A DNA stretch of 64,000 nucleotides from Plasmopara viticola. Lineage: Eukaryota > Oomycota > Peronosporomycetes > Peronosporales > Peronosporaceae. Position numbers and translations under genes: made by a program. Positions 60,927 to 64,000 of this stretch are shown here, one piece after another (the stretch's first letter is position 1; each line of letters opens with the position of its first letter). The notes under the pieces are model-generated. The model saw only the letters and a list, made by a program, of their open reading frames with translations, did no database searches and had not been told where the DNA came from. The stretch covers positions 1 through 64,000 of the forward strand of contig MBPM02000153.1 of assembly GCA_001695595.3 (NCBI GenBank). The letters run 5' to 3'.

Positions 60927-60988
60927 CAATCGGAGTAGTTACCCGAGCGTATTAACATTCGGAGTAGTTACCCGAGCGTATTAACATT
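60927..60988. repeat. Insert in HOR copy 1: two 29 bp units
   Basis: After aggacat comes caat and then two exact copies of a 29 bp unit (60,931-60,959 and 60,960-60,988). The unit begins cggagtagttacccgagcg and ends tattaacatt, and the monomer then resumes at acagacacgcg. This is the only sequence in the window, besides its two HOR copies, that does not align straightforwardly to the monomer. Origin is unknown; its gttacccg..agcg core resembles the variant monomers at 46.0-46.3 kb. Confidence 0.9.
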
Positions 60989-62174
60989 ACAGACACGCGT
61001 TCCGACGTAACTAAGCGAGTTCTTCTCCATTTGAAGATCCGATTCTTCCTACAGCCTCAGATACGTTTAATACAGCTTCCTGGACATGCAGCCACGCGTT
61101 TCAAGTAGAACTTAGCAATTGCAGCTCCAATAAAAGCGCCGATTTTTCCCACGGCCTCAGATACGTCAAATCTAGCTTTCTGAGCAAGCACATACGCGTT
61201 GCATGCGTACCTTAGCGAATACCGCTCCATTTGAAGTGCCGATTCTTCCTACGGCCTCAGATAGGTCAAATATAGCCTCCAGGACATGCAGGCACGCGTT
61301 CCGAGCGTAACTAAGCGAGTTCTTCTTCGTTTGAAGATTCGATTCTTCTTACAACCTCAGATACGTTCAATACAGCTTCCTGGACATGCAGCCACGCGTT
61401 TTAAGTAGAACTTAGCGATTGCTGCTCCAGTAGAAGCGCCGATTTGTCCCACAGCCTCAGATACGTCAAATCTAGCTTCCTGAGCAAGCACATACGCGTT
61501 GCATGCGTACCTTAGCAAATACTGCTCCATTTGAAGTGCCGATTCTTCCTACGGCCTCAGATAAGTCAAAATATAGCTTCCTGGACAAGCAGACACGCGT
61601 TCGAGCGTAACTAAGCGAGTTCTTCTTCGTTTGAAGTTCGATTCTTCCTATAGCCTCAGATATGTTGAATACAGCTTCCTGGACATGCAGCCACGCGTTT
61701 ATAGTAGAACTTAGCGATTGCTGCTCCAATATATCCCGATTTTTCCAACGGCCTCAGATACGTCAAATCTAGCTTTCTGAACAAGCTCATATGCGTTGCA
61801 AGCGTACCTTAGTGAGTTCTGCTCCATTCGAAGCGCCGATACTTCCTCAGGTACATCAAACCTAGCCTCCAGGACATGCAGACATGCGTTCCGAGCGTAA
61901 CTAAGCGAGTTCTTCTCCATTTAACTCTCCGATTCTTCCTGCAGCCTCAGATACGTTCAATACATCTTCCTGGTTGCATCACGCGTTTCAAGTAGAACTT
62001 AGCGATTGCTGCTCCAACAGGAGCGCCAATTCTCCCTACGGCTCAGATACGTCAAATCTAGCTTTCTGAGCAACCACATATGCGTTTTGCAAGCGTACCT
62101 TAGCGAATATGCTCCATTTGAAGCGCCGATTCTTCTTTCGGCCTCAAATACGTCAAATATAGCTTCCAGGACAT

Positions 62175-62236
62175 CAATCGGAGTAGTTACCCGAGCGTAT
62201 TAACATTCGGAGTAGTTACCCGAGCGTATTAACATT
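62175..62236. repeat. Insert in HOR copy 2: two 29 bp units
   Basis: Units at 62,179-62,207 and 62,208-62,236, preceded by caat, in the same place within the HOR as in copy 1. The unit sequence is unchanged, so the insertion predates HOR amplification. Confidence 0.9.
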
Positions 62237-63428
62237 ACAGACACGCGTTCCGAACGTAACTAGCGAGTTCTTCTCCATTTGAAGATCCGATTCTTCCTAC
62301 AGCCTCAGATACGTTTAATACAGCTTCCTGGACATGCAGCCACGCGTTTCAAGTAGAACTTAGCAATTGCAGCTCCAATAAAAGCGCCGATTTTCCCACG
62401 GCCTCAGATACGTCAAATCTAGCTTTCTGAGCAAGCACATACGCGTTGCATGCGTACCTTAGCGAATACCGCTCCATTTGAAGTGCCGATTCTTCCTACG
62501 GCCTCAGATAGGTCAAATATAGCCTCCAGGACATGCAGGCACGCGTTCCGAGCGTAACTAAGCGAGTTCTTCTTCGTTTGAAGATTCGATTCTTCTTACA
62601 ACCTCAGATACGTTCAATACAGCTTCCTGGACATGCAGCCACGCGTTTTAAGTAGAACTTAGCGATTGCTGCTCCAGTAGAAGCGCCGATTTGTCCCACA
62701 GCCTCAGATACGTCAAATCTAGCTTCCTGATCAAGCACATACGCGTTGCATGCGTACCTTAGCAAATACTGCTCCATTTGAAGTGCCGATTCTTCCTACG
62801 GCCTCAGATAAGTCAAATATAGCTTCCTGGACAAGCAGACACGCGTTCCGAGCGTAACTAAGCGAGTTCTTCTTCGTTTGAAGTTCCGATTCTTCCTATA
62901 GCCTCAGATATGTTGAATACAGCTTCCTGGACATGCAGCCACGCGTTTATAGTAGAACTTAGCGATTGCTGCTCCAATATATCCGCCGATTTTTCCAACG
63001 GCCTCAGATACGTCAAATCTAGCTTTCTGAACAAGCTCATATGCGTTGCAAGCGTACCTTAGTGAGTTCTGCTCCATTCGAAGCGCCGATACTTCCTCAG
63101 GTACGTCAAACCTAGCCTCCAGGACATGCAGACATGCGTTCCGAGCGTAACTAAGCGAGTTCTTCTCCATTTAACTCTCCGATTCTTCCTGCAGCCTCAG
63201 ATACGTTCAATACATCTTCCTGGTCATGCATCCACGCGTTTCAAGTAGAACTTAGCGATTGCTGCTCCAACAGGAGCGCCAATTCTCCCTACGGCTCAGA
63301 TACGTCAAATCTAGCTTTCTGAGCAACCACATATGCGTTTTGCAAGCGTACCTTAGCGAATACTGCTCCATTTGAAGCGCCGATTCTTCCTACGGCCTCA
63401 AATACGTCAAATATAGCTTCCAGGACAT

Positions 63429-63461
63429 CAATCGGAGTAGTTACCCGAGCGTATTAACATT
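63429..63461. repeat. Insert in HOR copy 3: one 29 bp unit
   Basis: A single unit at 63,433-63,461 with the same caat lead-in and the same exit into acagacacgcg. Either the doubling happened after this copy split off, or this copy lost a unit. Confidence 0.9.
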
Positions 63462-64000
63462 ACAGACACGCGTTCCGAACGTAACTAAGCGAGTTCTTCT
63501 CCATTTGAAGATCCGATTCTTCCTACAGCCTCAGATACGTTTAATACAGCTTCCTGGACATGCAGCCACGCGTTTCAAGTAGAACTTAGCAATTGCAGCT
63601 CCAATAAAAGCGCCGATTTTTCCCACGGCCTCAGATACGTCAAATCTAGCTTTCTGAGCAAGCACATACGCGTTGCATGCGTACCTTAGCGAATACCGCT
63701 CCATTTGAAGTGCCGATTCTTCCTACGGCCTCAGATAGGTCAAATATAGCCTCCAGGACATGCAGGCACGCGTTCCGAGCGTAACTAAGCGAGTTCTTCT
63801 TCGTTTGAAGATTCGATTCTTCTTACAACCTCAGATACGTTCAATACAGCTTCCTGGACATGCAGCCACGCGTTTTAAGTAGAACTTAGCGATTGCTGCT
63901 CCAGTAGAAGCGCCGATTTGTCCCACAGCCTCAGATACGTCAAATCTAGCTTCTGAGCAAGCACATACGCGTTGCATGCGTACCTTAGCAAATACTGCTC

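Larger units (their letters stand above)
1..64000. repeat. Satellite array, ~100 bp monomer, entire window
   Basis: Every part of the window aligns to one monomer of 98-101 bp. For example, the block beginning cctc(a/c)gata recurs at 1401, 1501, 1601 and 1701. A monomer has a head (cctcagatacgtcaaatcta and variants), a middle (gcttcctg..caagcaca or ggacatgcag followed by acgcgtt) and a tail (gttctgctccatttgaagcg, then a cttcctacgg link). At this length about 640 copies fit. All copies are in one orientation; I saw no inverted junction. Most copies carry ACGCGT, so MluI should give a 100 bp ladder. Open frames up to 131 codons exist but are a by-product of the repeat. The array runs off both ends, so its true length is unknown. 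I do not recognise the satellite as a named family. Confidence 0.98.
60186..64000. repeat. 12-monomer HOR, ~1.25 kb, three copies plus part
   Basis: The marker gatttgtcccacagcctcag begins at 60,186, 61,441, 62,688 and 63,915, giving units of 1,255, 1,247 and 1,227 bp and a fourth that is cut by the window end. Each unit holds about twelve monomers plus a 33-62 bp insert that is not satellite-like. Copy 3 is shorter mainly because it has one insert unit instead of two. The middle copy has several 1-3 bp deletions relative to the others, for example near 61,605, 61,733 and 61,975. Confidence 0.92.

Noticed and set aside
60927..60988. Transposon or MITE insertion for the 29 bp unit
   Set aside because: There are no terminal inverted repeats and no coding capacity, and the only flanking duplication is the 4-base acat, which is too short and too common in this satellite to prove transposition.
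1..64000. CRISPR array
   Set aside because: Although about 100 bp-periodic, there is no short constant repeat alternating with unique spacers; the whole period is repeated and diverges gradually.
1..64000. Tandem tRNA or 5S rRNA gene cluster
   Set aside because: No A/B boxes, cloverleaf, CCA-type end or 5S internal control region could be recognised in the monomer; the monomer is too short for a 5S unit.

Overview
The whole 64 kb is one tandem satellite array. It consists of about 640 head-to-tail monomers of 98-101 bp (about 100 bp), all in the same orientation, with no gene, RNA gene, transposon or unique flank that I can identify. An array of this kind, arranged in higher-order repeats (HORs), points to eukaryotic (peri)centromeric or other heterochromatic DNA. 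The species cannot be read from the sequence. CpG is not depleted (9 CpG in the monomer at 1401-1500, against about 6.8 expected from its base composition). This argues against heavy CpG methylation and fits many invertebrates better than vertebrates or plants, but that is inference.

Layout. 1-11,150: subfamily whose type-1 monomers carry a perfect dyad (gcttgctgagcaagc), with a 7-monomer HOR near 3.9-7.8 kb. 11,150-23,511: a second subfamily mix with 4-, 6- and 7-monomer HORs and a 2.8 kb super-repeat. 23,512-26,081: a divergent 2.57 kb block. 26,081-43,015: patchwork of 4-, 5-, 8- and 12-monomer repeats, including an island of the first subfamily at 32,385-33,130. 43,016-45,586: a near-identical second copy of the 2.57 kb block. 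45,586-47,655: divergent monomers. 47,656-58,289: the most regular part, a 6-monomer HOR of about 597 bp built as two related trimers. 58,289-60,185: divergent monomers. 60,186-64,000: a 12-monomer HOR of about 1.25 kb with a 29 bp foreign-looking unit inserted once or twice per copy.

The clearest functional hint is a CENP-B-box-like motif on the minus strand. It lies in the best conserved block of the monomer. One divergent monomer (58,846-58,862) matches all nine essential box positions, and the commonest variants match six to eight. Whether this array is centromeric cannot be settled from sequence alone.

The array also records its own history. Out-of-register junctions, transplanted blocks at 4.3, 15.5 and 19.5 kb offsets, and single-base markers shared by HOR copies all imply repeated unequal exchange or copying between distant parts. 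Some stretches rich in 1-3 bp deletions (about 49.9-54.3 kb and 61.4-62.7 kb) may instead be consensus error in long-read assembly.
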